DNA of 64,000 nucleotides from Takakia lepidozioides (lineage: Eukaryota; Streptophyta; Takakiopsida; Takakiales; Takakiaceae). Below the pieces are notes generated by a model, which was not told the origin of the DNA, did not search any database, and saw nothing but the letters and a program-made list of their open reading frames with translations. The DNA lies in the NCBI GenBank assembly GCA_030704615.1, contig CM060732.1:28129053-28193052 (forward strand). Reading direction: 5' to 3'. Shown here one piece after another: positions 45,720-56,860 of this stretch. The first letter of the stretch is position 1, and the number at the start of each line of letters is the position of its first letter. Position numbers and translations under genes: made by a program.

Positions 45720-46059
45720 CTCCCCCATACCAAAAACAACTCCACGGTGTTGCTCCTACAAGGATACCCCAGCCCAAACCCGGACTGACTCTTGCCTCCA
45801 CCTACGGAAAGGTCTTGGCCTAATGAGAGGGTGGAAAACTACGAGGAAGAGAAGCTAAAACAATGCCTAACCCCAACATTCCCTCATCCCAACACTCTTT
45901 TTCTCCTCTCTTCCCTCACTTGCATGACCATGGAAATATCATGAAGATACTTCTCAAACCGCCCTCCACGAGCTTCAAAATTCGGCCTTCAAGACCACAT
46001 GGCTGTCCTTAGGCAGTCCACCAGTGCCTCCACGAGTCAGCACATGCCTTCCACAGATC
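45720..46059. other. Leader or flank of copy B, no gene
   Basis: Non-coding, C- and A-rich sequence upstream of gag. The shared leader with copy A cannot be followed beyond 45690 because copy A runs into the gap. No primer-binding site for a recognisable tRNA was found. Confidence 0.4.
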
Positions 46060-46760
46060 AACACGGGCCACCATAGACTAGCACAGGCCCACATAGATCA
46101 CTAGTCACAGCAATCACTGCCCCACACAGGCCACAGCCTGTCACAGCCCTACACAGGTCACAGGGGTCACAGCCCCAAAGGCCACAGCCCGTCACAGCCC
46201 TACACAGGTTAGAGGGGTCATAGCCCCAAAGGCCACAGCCTGTCACAGCCCCTCACAGTCCATCACAGCCTGTCACAGCCCTACACAGATCACAGGGGTC
46301 ACAGCCACAGCCTATCACAGGTCAGAGGGGTCACATGGCACATGGCACAGCCTGTCACAGCCCCTCACAGCCCGTCACAGCCCCACAGGCCACAAGGCAT
46401 AGCCTGTCACTGCCCCTCACAGCCCGTCACAGCCCCATAGGCCACAGGGCGCAGCCTGTCACAGCCCCTCACAGCCTGTCACAGCCCCAAAGGCCACAGC
46501 CCGTCACAGCCCCACAGGCCACAGGGCACAGCCCCTCACAGCCCCTCACAGCCCCACAGGCCACTGGGCACAGCCCACCACAGCCCATCACAGCCCCATA
46601 GACCACAGGGCACAGCCCATCACAACCCATCAGAACCCATCACAACCTGTCACAGCTCGCCACAGCCTGGCAACGCCCCACAGGCCACAGGGCACAGCCC
46701 GTCACAGCCCCACAGGCCACATGGCACAGCTTGTCACAGCCCGCCACAGCCCCACAGGCC
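46060..46760 (+). repeat. CACAGCC-type tandem array (long)
   Basis: About 0.7 kb of imperfect repeats of CACAGCC, YGTCACAGCCC and CCACAGGCCACAGGG, arranged in a loose higher-order pattern. Same family and orientation as 38285-38460; the array at 51.3-51.6 kb is its inverse complement type. Confidence 0.9.
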
Positions 46761-46915
46761 ACTCATGACAGTTTAGCCATTTCTCCAAGGGGTTTAGCCA
46801 CGCCAAGCTAGGGTTTGTGTCTCTTGGACTCTAGGCTTCTTTGCACCGAGCTATGGCGGCTGTGAAGAAATCAGCAAGGTATTCTTGCTCTTTCGGCTCC
46901 CACACACCATCAATA

Positions 46916-48473
46916 GTAGCCCTAAGCCATGAGGAAGATGGTTGCCACAAACCAAGCCTTCTTTCTCACTTAGACTCCCCAAACACGCCACTAAACTCAA
47001 TGGCAAACAACCGAGCCTTGTTGGTTTCCAGCCCTATGAGCACTCATTCAAGCGTTTCCCTTGGCCATAGCATCTGTCTTAGAGCCTATTCTAGCCCCTT
47101 ACACCTGCCACTTCAAGAGCCATGCTCTATCTAGGCTTGAGGTTGAAACCCCAACTCAGAACACGCTCTACAAGTGTCGGACTGTCACATAAGAGCAGAT
47201 CAGCCCCTTACCTTCTCTTCTAGTTCTCTAAAGCTTGAAAACAAAAGCCCAATGGACTGAAGGCATGCTCCACACATGCCCCACTCTCACCACCAGAGAA
47301 TCAGCCCATTTGCTTTCTTTCTTGTACCCACCAACCTGAAAATACACGCTTCAGCGGGCTGGAAGCATGCTCCACACATGCCCTATAGGGAAACTAGCCC
47401 CTTCCTTCCTTCCTTTCTTGCACTCCCAAACCTGAAAGTACAAGCCTTCAACAGGCTGAAAGCATGCTCCACACATGCATTGCTCTCACATAAGGGAAGT
47501 CAGCCCTTCCCTCTTCCTTGCTTGCCTCCAAGCTTGAAGATGGAAGCTTCAATGAGCTGAATACATGCTCCACACATGCAACCTCTTCACACAAGGGGTA
47601 TCAGGCCCCTATTTTGGCTCCTTAGCTCCTTGATGCTCTCTAAGACAAGACTAAGCACTCCACAGCCCTTGCCAAGCTCCTGAAACCCTAAGGCTTACAT
47701 TTCCAGCCACAAGACACTCCTCTTGTGGTGCAAGAGCTCTTATTCCAAGCTCTGAAACCCTAGGTGCACATTCCATGGCCTTGCCGCAACACTTAGCTCC
47801 TATTCTAGCCCTGCTCTTGCCATGACAAGAGCCCTCTCAATGCTGAAGCTCGAGATTGAAACCCAATCTCAACATACTCCACAAAGTGCACTGATTTGCC
47901 CCAAGCCAAATCAGCCCTTTCGCTTGGTCTTGTAATCCTGCAGCATGGTGCTTTCATCTCTGAAGCTGAAGATCGAATGCCAAGGTCTACCACCTCATAA
48001 CCCACATCGCCTCCGCTTCTAACAAGCAAGAGCTCCACGGTGCTCCTTGCATAACAACCTGGTTTCTCTCATTCTCAAGCAAAAACCACAAGTGCTACAA
48101 CTAACTCGTATCTGGCACTCACAGATACGAGCTCATCTTTCTCGGGTGATAAAGATGAAGAATACAAGCACAAGCTCATGCGAGCTCACAAAGCTGAAGC
48201 ATAAACTCATGCATATATAACCTCATCACTCAAATACGAGTCAAGCCAAGTACACCCCACGCCATGGGGAATCCACACTACGGCGCCATAGCTAGGCGCG
48301 GTGAGGCTCAACTCGAGAAAGATGAGCCTCTCGCGCTTGCCGTGAAGATAACCACTCCAGGGCCTAAATCTGCCTTGACCCCTGGATTGACACTTAGGCC
48401 AATCCCAAATATCAATATGTAAAAGCTAGCTATTTCCTAGCTAGTTTCACACTAGTGGTACAATAACTTGACA
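46916..48473 (+). repeat. Large tandem repeat, unit 1
   Basis: A unit of about 1.56 kb starting GTAGCCCTAAGCC and ending CTTGACA, followed immediately by a second copy. Inside it, four degenerate sub-repeats carry CATGCTCCACACATGC at about 47266, 47367, 47463 and 47567 (roughly 100-bp spacing). It has no recognisable coding region. Confidence 0.85.
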
Positions 48474-49980
48474 GTAGCCCTAAGCCATGAGGAAGATGGT
48501 TGCCACAAACCAAGCCTTCTTTCTCACTTAGACTCCCCAAACACGCCACTAAACTCAATGGCAAACAACCAAGCCTTGCTGGTTTCCAGCCCTTGTGAGC
48601 ACTCATTCAAGCGTTTTCCTTGGCCATAGCATCTGTCTTAGAGCCTATTCTAGCCCCCTACACCTGCCACTTCAAGAGCCATGCTCTATCTAGGTTTGAG
48701 GTTGAAACCCCACCTCACATATGCCCTACAAGTGCTTTTCTTTCACCCAAGTGGGAACCAGCCCTAGCCCTTCCATTCTAGCTCTCTAAAGCTTGAAAAC
48801 AAAAGCCCAATGGACTGAAGGCATGCTCCACACATGCCCCACTCTCACCACAAGAGAATCAGCCCCTTTGCTTCCTTTCTTACACCCACCAACCTAAAAA
48901 ATACACGCTTCAGCGGGCTGGAAGCATGCTCCACACATGCCCTACAGGGAAACCAGCCCCTTCCTTCCTTTCTTGCACTCCCAAACCTGAAAGTACAAGC
49001 CTTCAACAGGCTGAAAGCATGCTCCACACATGCATTGCTCTCACATAAGGGAAGTCAGCCCTTCCCTCTTCCTTGCTTGCCCTCCAACTTGAAGATGAAA
49101 GCTTCAATGAGCTGAATACATGCTCCACACATGCAACCTCTTCACACAAGAGGTATCAGGCCCATATCTTGGCTCCTTGTCTCATTGATGCTCTCTAAGA
49201 CAAGACTAAGCACTCCACAGCCTTTGTCAAGCTCCTGAAACCCTAAGGCTTACATTTCCAGCCACAAGACACTCCTCTTGTGGTGCAAGAGCTCTTCTTC
49301 CAAGCTCTGAAACCCTAGGTGCACATTCCATTGTCTTGCCACACCTCTTAGCTCCTATTCCAGCCCTGCTCTTGCCATGATAAGAGCCCTCTCAATGCTG
49401 AAGCTCGAGATTGAAACCCAATCTCAACATACTCCACAAAGTGCACTGCAGCATGGTGCTTTCATCTCTGAAGCTGAAGATCGAATGCCAAGGTCTACCA
49501 CCTCGTAACCCACATCGCCTCCATTTCTAACAACCAAGAGCTTCACGGTGCTCCTTGCATAACAACCTGGTTTCTCTCATTCTCAAGCAAAAACCACAAG
49601 TGCTACAACTAACTCGTATCTGGCACTCACAGATACGAGCTCATCTTTCTCGAGTGATAAAGATGAAGAATACAAGCACAAGCTCATGCGAGCTCACAAA
49701 GCTGAAGCATAAACTCATGCATATATAACCTCATCACTCAAATACAAGTCAAGCCAAGTGCACCCCACGCCATGGGGAATCCACACTACGGCACCATAGC
49801 TAGCGCGGTGAGGCTCAACTCGAGAAAGATGAGCCTCCCGCGCTTGCCGTGAAGATAACCACTCTAGGGCCTAAATCTGCCTTGACCCCTGGATTGACAC
49901 TTGGGCCAATCCCAAATGTCAGTATGTAAAAACTAGCTATTTCTTAGCTAGTTTCACACTAGTGGTCAAATAACTTGACA
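48474..49980 (+). repeat. Large tandem repeat, unit 2
   Basis: Direct copy of the preceding unit with the same start and end, a little shorter because of indels (for example a loss near 49445). Homology ends exactly at CTTGACA, 49980. Confidence 0.85.
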
Positions 49981-50124
49981 TTTCAAATAACCTTCTCTTT
50001 TTGCTGAATATTTGTGGAGTCTAGCTTCCCTTTCATCACTCATGTCCCATATCTTTCATATCTTCAATGAGGCAATAACCAAAACTCTCTGCTGTAGTAT
50101 CTCTCGTATATGCCTAGATATCTT

Positions 50125-50580
50125 TCAAGCTTTAACTTGAACGATACGGGTTTGCATTTGGTTTTTCCCTTTCTTTTGCGGCTGGGGTCTTCTTCGAAAC
50201 CATATGGCAAGCACGTCTGAAAAGTTGTTCTTGGTGTAAGTGATCCACAAGATATCCTTAGGAATCCAATTCTTTACTAGTTCAAGTTCTTCATGCATGT
50301 GAGTGTAAACATTCACCTTCCATTCCTCCCAGCTTTCAAACTCCACTCGTTTAATGGATAGCAACTCTATCACATAAACGAGTGTTGGTAACCAACTTGC
50401 TCTCCCTCTACAGGCCACTTGATAAATCTTTATCACTCCTTTCTCCAGACCCCACTCTGGATCAACATCATGCACTCTCTTAAGGATGTTTTCTTTGCAA
50501 CCGTCTGGCAATTCCAATAACCTCTGAAAGAATTGTTTGGACAATCTTTCTTTCTCAGTTTCACAGGGAATTTGATTCAT
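50125..50580 (-). CDS. Uncharacterised 151-residue protein, possibly a gag-like or host fragment
   Basis: A minus-strand frame with protein-like composition: charged N-terminus (CETEKERLSKQFFQRLLE), a mixed central part (VIELLSIKRVEFESWEEW), KNWIPKDILWITYTKNNF and a basic C-terminus (FRRRPQPQKKGKNQ). No domain was recognised. The bases just upstream repeat GATTCATATCAAATTCCTT twice (50573-50611). The preceding minus-strand sequence contains stops, so it may be the last exon of a gene or a retroelement fragment. Confidence 0.35.
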   Translation of the reverse strand: MNQIPCETEKERLSKQFFQRLLELPDGCKENILKRVHDVDPEWGLEKGVIKIYQVACRGRASWLPTLVYVIELLSIKRVEFESWEEWKVNVYTHMHEELELVKNWIPKDILWITYTKNNFSDVLAIWFRRRPQPQKKGKNQMQTRIVQVKA

Positions 50581-50611
50581 ATCAAATTCCTTGATTCATA
50601 TCAAATTCCTT

Positions 50612-51299
50612 GATTCTCCATTCACCATGATCCCACTAGATGCTCACATCTGGTTGTTCTTGACTCAGTCCCCAGTATGGTCGCCGAATGTCGAGCGGCT
50701 TTTACTCACCCATCCCTTAGCTATCCAAGGTGGAAACTCCAAGATAGAAGAGTTGGAAATCTCTAAGTACTCAGCCCGCTTAGAACAATTAGTCATGACC
50801 TACAACTAGTGTATCATGGGGGTGCTTTCTATTTGTATTATTTCTCGCATTCATGTTAGCAAGTTACCTTATTGTCTATGATTAAGTATCAGATTGCTTC
50901 TACATTCTACCATGTTCCATCTACTCAAGCATTCATTCTACAGCTTCACTCGTATCTCTCTACACGGTGTGTGTATGAAATAAGAATCATATTAATATCT
51001 ATCATGTATCAGGCCGAAGCCATGGTGTCTCTAATCTGCTTTACAGTGCATCTCTACAGCTTGCATGAATCAAGCATCATCTCATCATATCTCCTCCTCT
51101 GTGTAATCTCCATCCATGTGCTCCAAGATCGTGCTCTCTGCCTGATCTCCTCAAGTGATGACCAAGAAGTGCTCCAAGAAGTGACCCCCTCCATGTCGCT
51201 ACTCTGCATATTCTACCTGCAAGCTGTTCTAACCGCCTAACTAACTAACTGTCATCCAAGACAGAATGCACGTTCCCTCTGCAGATGTCGTTCCCACAC
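50612..51299. other. No gene recognised
   Basis: Short frames only (for example 50872-51240 plus), without domains. No repeat structure was seen apart from an AACTAACTAACTG stretch near 51240. Confidence 0.35.
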
Positions 51300-51640
51300 A
51301 GTCGTTCCTTGTGAACGCTGTGACGGGTTGTGCCAAGCTGTGTCGGGCTGTGACTGTGCCGAGCTGTGACTGGCAGTGTCGCCCTGTGTCGGCCTGTGAT
51401 AGACTGTGATAGGTTGTGACTGACTGTGATAGGCTGTGTAAGGTTGTGTGTCAGGCTGTGACTGAGTGTGATAGATTGTGATAGGTTGTGTAAGGCTGTG
51501 TCAGGCTGTGTAAGGCTGTAACAAGCTGTGTCAGGCTGTGTCAGGCTGCGACAGACTATGTAAGCCTGTGACTAACTGTGTGAGCCTGCCTACCACCCCT
51601 AAGGCCTGTGTCTGTCACCCCTAAGGCCTCTGTTGGTCTG
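51300..51640 (+). repeat. CTGTG-type tandem array
   Basis: Repeats of GGCTGTGACTGA, AGGCTGTGTCAGGCTGTG and variants, with a unit of about 10-22 bp. It is the reverse-complement type of the CACAGCC arrays at 38.3 and 46.1 kb, lies 4.5 kb from the larger of them, and ends where the palindrome array begins. Confidence 0.8.
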
Positions 51641-51746
51641 AGTCTACCATCCGTAAGTCTCCACAAAACTAAGGGTACCCTACAGAACCCGTAAAACTGT
51701 CTAAATCCCATATAGAACTCTAACAGGAAAGTATAAAGGTTTCTCC

Positions 51747-52693
51747 CGGACGGAAATGCGGTGTCGCACCGCATTTCCGTTCTGAAAAGTATAAAGGTTT
51801 CCCCTGGACAAAAATGCAGTGCTGCATTTCCGTTGCACTATTTGATTACTTACATGGATAACGGAAATGCGGTACCGCATTTCCGTTCCACTGTTACATG
51901 CCGTACATGTTGGACGGAAATGCGGCGCCGCATTTCCGTTCTAGAAATTCGGAAGGTACACCTGGAACGGAAATGTAACACCGTATTTCCCTTCCACTGT
52001 TACATCCCTTACTTGTTGGACGGAAATGCGGTGCCGCATTTCCGTTGCACTGTTACATGCCTTACTAGTTGGTCGGAAATGCTGCTCCGCATTTCCGTCC
52101 AGTAAAGTACAAATGTACACCGCGGACGGAAATGCGGTGCCGTATTTCTGATCCACAGTCACAGGGTTTACATGTTGGACGGAAATGCGGCGTCGCATTT
52201 CCGTTCCGGACGATTCAAAGGTAGACTTCGGACGGAAATGCGGTGCCGCATTTCCGTCCAAATGATACATGTCTTACTTGTTGGACGGAAATGCGGCGCA
52301 TCAGTTCTTGTTGTGCCTCGGTTCTTGTTGTTCTCCATGTGTTGTCTTCCTTGTCTGCCTGAATTCTGCAAGGTTTTCAATCAAACTTACGTCCAATTCA
52401 ACGTAACATGTGATTTCTTACTGTCTCACTGTTCACAATTTTGAAACATTGGGGACGGAATGCGGCATCACATTTCCGTCCTCTGCATTCCTTAATAAAA
52501 GCCCGGACGGAAATGCGGCACCGTATTTCCGTTCCTGCCTATCGAAGGTGTCCCAGTCGACGGAAATGCGGTGTCGTTTTTCTGTTCCACCATGTCATCC
52601 TTGTCCCATTCGACCGAAATGCGATACCGTATTTCCGTTCCACCATGTCATCCTTGTCCCATTCGACCGAAATGCGATACCGTATTTCCGTTC
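51747..52693. repeat. Array of about 16 regularly spaced palindromes
   Basis: The repeated core ACGGAAATGCGG-NN-CCGCATTTCCGT is a nearly perfect palindrome of about 28-30 bp. Copies start at about 51747, 51806, 51860, 51911, 51965, 52018, 52071, 52124, 52176, 52229, 52282 (half copy), 52453, 52503, 52557, 52611 and 52669. Spacing is 50-59 bp, most often 53. The spacers fall into a few related families (for example CACTGTTACATGCCTTACT and AGTATAAAGGTTTCCC types), so it is a compound tandem repeat. Confidence 0.9.
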
Positions 52694-52699
52694 CACCAT

Positions 52700-53200
52700 C
52701 ATCACCACAACCTTAGCAAAACCTGAGAGAAACGCTCTCCATGCGGGATCCTCCCTAAGAGAATCCGAGCACATTTCCGGGTAGAATACAACCCTAATAC
52801 AACTAACTAACAACCCAAATAAAATTCAAACTAATTGCCAATATCTGGAAGGTTGAAAAGGTGTTGATTTGGGATAAACGGAAGAGCAATTATCCCGGGG
52901 CCCATCGAAATCTTACCACTTTTGTGTCCCAATGCCTTAGACCACGGGAAAATGTTCACATTGAAAGCGGCGAGGGTTGAAGGAGATAGCCCTCATTGTA
53001 GCCTTTTTTGTTTCAAGCATGATGGAGAAAAAAAAACGGTCCTCGTGTATGGCAGAAATGCTGCTTAAGCTCACGGGAACCCCCAAGTGCCCCAAGTGTC
53101 TGATCGCCCAGTCTCTCGCAAAGGCCATGTCAACCTTTGGTAGCAAGATTCTTTTTTCTCCTTATCAGACACTCGGATGTTCAGCTGAGCAACATCCACG
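52700..53200. other. No gene recognised
   Basis: Only short frames; no structure was identified between the palindrome array and the decayed coding stretch. Confidence 0.3.
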
Positions 53201-53860
53201 TTGATCAGTTGGTGGGCTTTGCTCATAGCCAACTACAGCGCTGAGACTTCATGCTGCAATTCGGATATGTTGTCCTCAGAGTCACCCACCAGAGTGAGGT
53301 CTGTCATCCCGGACATCCCACTACTACCACTGCCATGGATAGGTGGGAGAAAAGGCATGATCCACCGGCAAGGACCCCCAGAGAGAGCTGTGGGGAGCTG
53401 TGTTGGCAGTCCCCCACAAATTACCCCAACCCAGAAACTGGGCTTGATCCGCCAGAAGGACCTGTTCCAAAGGAAGGTTATGCATGCAGAGTGGCAGGAA
53501 AACTACTGGGCTCGGACTGCATGCGATTCCTCGCAGCTCCTCTAAAAGAGCGATTGTTGAGTGGGCCCATTGAATCCGAATCAGACGGAGGGGACCAGGT
53601 GGCAGAACTAGCAGACGAGTTGGAGAAGTCTAAAAAGGCAACAAGAGATGCTAGAGGTGGTGGATTTACAGAATTCAATTGAGGCCGCCGCTAGGGGTTG
53701 TCGGGACGTCAGGACCTTGAATGAAAAGAAAGGAAGGATGAGGCTAATGCATGGGAAGGAGCTTGCACGACAATCGAGGGAAAAAGACCAGAAAAGTTGT
53801 CTTCCTGGCGGCAAGGAGTCAAGAGAGCTCCTAGGTGAACAAACACATAATTAAGCCTCA
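53201..53860 (+). pseudogene. Decayed coding stretch with coiled-coil-like composition
   Basis: Two overlapping frames (53251-53682 and 53648-53854) join through a frameshift near 53645 into a charged, helix-like segment (VAELADELEKSKK followed by LQNSIEAAARG and RLMHGKELARQSREK). Composition suggests a coiled coil, perhaps a retroelement gag. No family was recognised and further stops follow downstream. Confidence 0.25.
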
Positions 53861-54192
53861 AAAGGTGGTCGGGAAGGATGAAGGAAGAGTGTTCATCACA
53901 AAAAAACTTAGCAATGGTTCTTCGCCAAAAAGAGAAAAACCTTGATGGGGGACGAAGCGTCTAGGCTGGAGCATGAGAACCGGTGCATCGACTCATGTAA
54001 GTTAGACAGCAAGAACAAAACACGGGACTCAGGGAGGCTGAAGTGAAGGTGGGAGGGGATGGCCAGGAAACACCGAAAGCTGTTGGACCTTCACTCTCTC
54101 ACCGCATAACATGGAAGCTCCGGAACGCCTCCATCTTTTTTTCTTTTTTATTAGGAAAAAACAGTAAAAGAAATTCTGACCCTTCCAATGGC

Positions 54193-54344
54193 CATAAAAG
54201 ATTAGAGCTAAATATTCCTTCATTGCTTAGAGGTTGATTATTTCGTGGAATTGCATCATAATTAGCTTTATGATTCTAGTGACCTATACCGAATCTGGAA
54301 TTTGACAGCGAAATAGGTCACTAGAATTTAGCCCTAATCTTTTA
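54193..54344. repeat. Foldback (MITE-like) element
   Basis: Two inverted-repeat pairs occur: ATAAAAGATTAGAGCTAAAT (54193-54212) with its near-perfect complement at 54325-54344, and ATTCTAGTGACCTAT (54273-54287) with an exact complement at 54313-54327. A stem-loop of about 150 bp without coding content is typical of a foldback or MITE remnant. Confidence 0.6.
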
Positions 54345-54360
54345 TGCAAGGGAACGAGAT

Positions 54361-54455
54361 TTCTAGTGACTATTACAGCAGGTTCGATGCCCGCTCACCT
54401 GCCGCTCGGCCGTTCCCTATTACTTCAAAAACAAAATAAAAAAAATAAAAAAGAA
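54361..54455 (+). repeat. Possible SINE 3' part
   Basis: GGTTCGATGCCC at about 54379 matches a Pol III box B, and an A-rich AAACAAAATAAAAAAAATAA tail lies at about 54425-54450. The head with box A was not recognised. Confidence 0.35.
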
Positions 54456-55521
54456 AGATAGGCAGCAAAACTGCGCCTTCATGGCAAATGTAAGGTTATT
54501 TTTGGCTTTGTCCCGCAAGGGATAGAGGCATTGCGGAGACGTAAAAACCTACGGGTTTTTTTTCTTTGTATTTTCAGGGAGCTAGACCTGGCGGAATGTC
54601 AGGGCAACAGTGAGCGGGGGATCTTACGCGTAATGTCCCCTGGGAGATTACACATAAGGCCCCGTGGGAGATTACGCATGCCATCTTTTCCGTACAATGT
54701 CATCTTTTATGCTATATTCCACAGTCTAAGCTGTCCACAACGAAAAGAAACGGGAAAGAAACCCTATGTCTTTACACGCAGTGTACCTCGGGCAGGTACC
54801 TTGGTATTCCTGTTGTGACCTCGGGCTGCGCCCTTGGTCACTCCCCTCACACCGCGGTATACCCTCCGGTGGGGGACTTACCCTATACATCTTGCCTAGG
54901 GGGAGAACTAGGCTTACCCATTTAGCCTAGTATGTGGAGGGTTGATGGGCATTTTTCATGAAGCCGTGGAAAAAGTATAAAACAACGACCCCAAAATCAC
55001 CCGAAGGAAAGAGCAAGGACAGAGCCTTCCCTGTTCTCTAAAATTGTTTTTAAAAAGAAAATGGCTAAGTGTCGAGACCGGCTACCGGTTGCAGCCGGTC
55101 TGACATGAGCTTGCTCACGCTCAGCGGCGGGCATGGTAGACTTGTGGTGCACACGAAGGTCCCACTCCAGACGCATGCCCCTGTCCTTTCGCTCGGGTCG
55201 TGCAGCGGATTCAAGGTCCGGGCTGTGGAGCTACAAACGGCATCCCCCTTGGCAATGCGCAGAGGACGGAGCTCTTGCATACGGTGGCGATGGCGCCTTC
55301 AGGGTTGCCATTCAAGTTAGGTGATAACACGAAATACTTCGCGGTTTGCTGTTTTCGGGTCGCTGTATTGTATGTGTGCGACGTCGGATCCAGGCTCGGA
55401 ATTGTCTTTTGCGCAATTCAGCATAAACGAATCTACTCGTGGCAAAGAAGCAAGAAAGCGCACGAGATCGTTACGCCAGCCCGATAATATGTATACCTTG
55501 TGTATAGGTCAACGCAGGAGC

Positions 55522-56653
55522 ATGCACCGCTGGCAGCAGTTGTTTAAAGATACTTCACAATGGTGGGACATTTGCCTTGACAAGGTGAGCTTTCTTCATT
55601 TAGGATGAGAAAGGGAGTTTGACGGATCTCTGGTATGATCGTATTTTGTAGACTGGATTGTACCGCTGTTGAGTGAAGTCAGAATCGCACTTGCTCTGGA
55701 AAAACTTCTTTTCTGTCCGAGGTTGTTCCTCCGTAGCAGGGCATGACAGTAGGATGCGCAATGGATTTTCCCTGGAGTTTGCGAGGTACTTGGAGACTGT
55801 CGCTGCTCAGCTGCTCCCTGGGCATTTTCACAGACCACTCCAAAATCTCCAGACTACAGACATAAGCTGGTTTAGCATCTGTGTAAGTTTGGTCAGGTTC
55901 GAATGTTCCTAATTGTGTACAGTCCAATGGAGCCCAAAGTGAATGTTGTTGAAAGACCACTAGCACTCCTCGAGAAGGGAACTTGTCAAAATGTTGATTC
56001 TGTTGGATTTTTGGGCACAAAGGTCTATTGTAGAGCATGGAGCAGAGCTGGTGCGAGTTTCTTAAAGATCCTTCTCAATGGTGGGACAAACCCAAGCACA
56101 AGGTATGGCTTTCTTCAATGTGAAGAAGTTTGTCCATCCTGCTCTTCCTGTTAGTATCATGATTTGGTATTTTCTCTGGCGCTTGCAAGGTCCTTGGGAG
56201 GGTCAGCTTGGTCTTAGGAGGCCGAGTTTATATCTATGGCTGCTCAGCTGCACCGTGGTGGTTCTCCTCACAGACCAATCCAACATCACATGACTACAGA
56301 CACAAGCAGCACGCACAAGAGGTCCTTTTGGACTGATGGTCTGTTGAATCCTCCATGGTTGGAAGGAAAGCTGGCTGCCATGACTCAAGGTCAAGGACAA
56401 CGAGGTAAGGTCAACCTTCCATCAACACATTTCAGCCTGTTTTGCCACCATATCAGAGTCATCCCCAATTTTTCGTGTTGAATTCTGCAAGTTAGCTCAT
56501 TGGGTGGATCTATGGTGGTTTGGATTCATTTTGACATGTTACTGCCAATCTGGCAACAGGAGAGCGTCCCAAAACAGATAACAGAGACCAGGTGAAGCTT
56601 TGGAAGGAGTATTATCCGACCCCGGTCAATGCTGAGACGATCAAGGCAAAAAG
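55522..56653 (+). CDS. Upstream exons with PDF-like (OSB-type) motifs of the PPR-DYW gene
   Basis: Two duplicated exon pairs precede the PPR exon. Pair 1: 55522-55584 (WQQLFKDTSQWWDICLDK, donor GTGAGC) and 55834 onward (KSPDYRHK, then TAG). Pair 2: 56037-56102 (SWCEFLKDPSQWWDKPKHK, donor GTATGG) and 56274-56404 (NPTSHDYRHKQHAQEVLL, then NPPWLEGKLAAM in the next frame). Exon 56560-56653 (DQVKLWKEYYPTPVN) joins 56861 in frame and continues PGIKHKVTYDSLW...PAWVEGQL. This pattern resembles the PDF motif of plant organellar single-strand-DNA-binding OSB proteins, which binds single-stranded nucleic acid. A frameshift near 56323 and the early stop in pair 1 mean that some exons may be skipped or dead. 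The true start and transit peptide are not identified. Confidence 0.5.
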
Positions 56654-56860
56654 GTGATGCCTGTTAGATTTCAGAGAGAAGCAAACGCAATTCAGCATAG
56701 GAACCAGTGTGTGATGAAATAGGGTTGGGGTGTTTGCCAGAACAAATCTAGGCTGTCATTGTCACCTGCTAGCAGCAAGGCGAGGATGTATGCATGCTTT
56801 GTGCAGAGGCAGGGATGCCTGAAGGATCTGGGATAGAGTGTGGGTCCAGATTCATCCAAG

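Larger units (their letters stand above)
39120..45720 (-). mobile_element. Methyltransferase-PHD Ty3-type retroelement with RT and RNase H deleted (copy B)
   Basis: Minus-strand order: gag (45340-43923), protease (43910-42480), methyltransferase (42564-41146), deletion junction at about 41050-41062, integrase (40999-40310), PHD finger (about 39720-39565), and 3' LTR (39317-39120). Relative to copy A, about 1.56 kb covering RT and RNase H is missing; the join has the short homology GGTCC on both sides. The right-hand boundary is uncertain. The leader shared with copy A (to the N gap) extends to at least 45690, and no 5' LTR is found up to 50 kb. Confidence 0.9.

Noticed and set aside
46335-46601. 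Frame encoding a His/Ser/Pro-rich repeat peptide
   Set aside because: It is a translation of the CACAGCC tandem array.
51747-52693. Palindromic repeats with 20-27 bp spacers that look like a CRISPR array
   Set aside because: The spacers are related to one another (a few families), the repeats drift, there are no cas genes, and the surroundings are plant nuclear DNA. It is a compound tandem repeat.
51761-52716. Several overlapping frames encoding repeated NAVPHFRST- or RRISV-like peptides
   Set aside because: They are translations of the palindrome array on both strands, with no other sign of coding.
56838-56860. Translation start of the PPR-DYW protein at 56838
   Set aside because: The codon there is GTG, and a splice acceptor at 56860 joins in phase with the upstream exon at 56560-56653. 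The true start is upstream.
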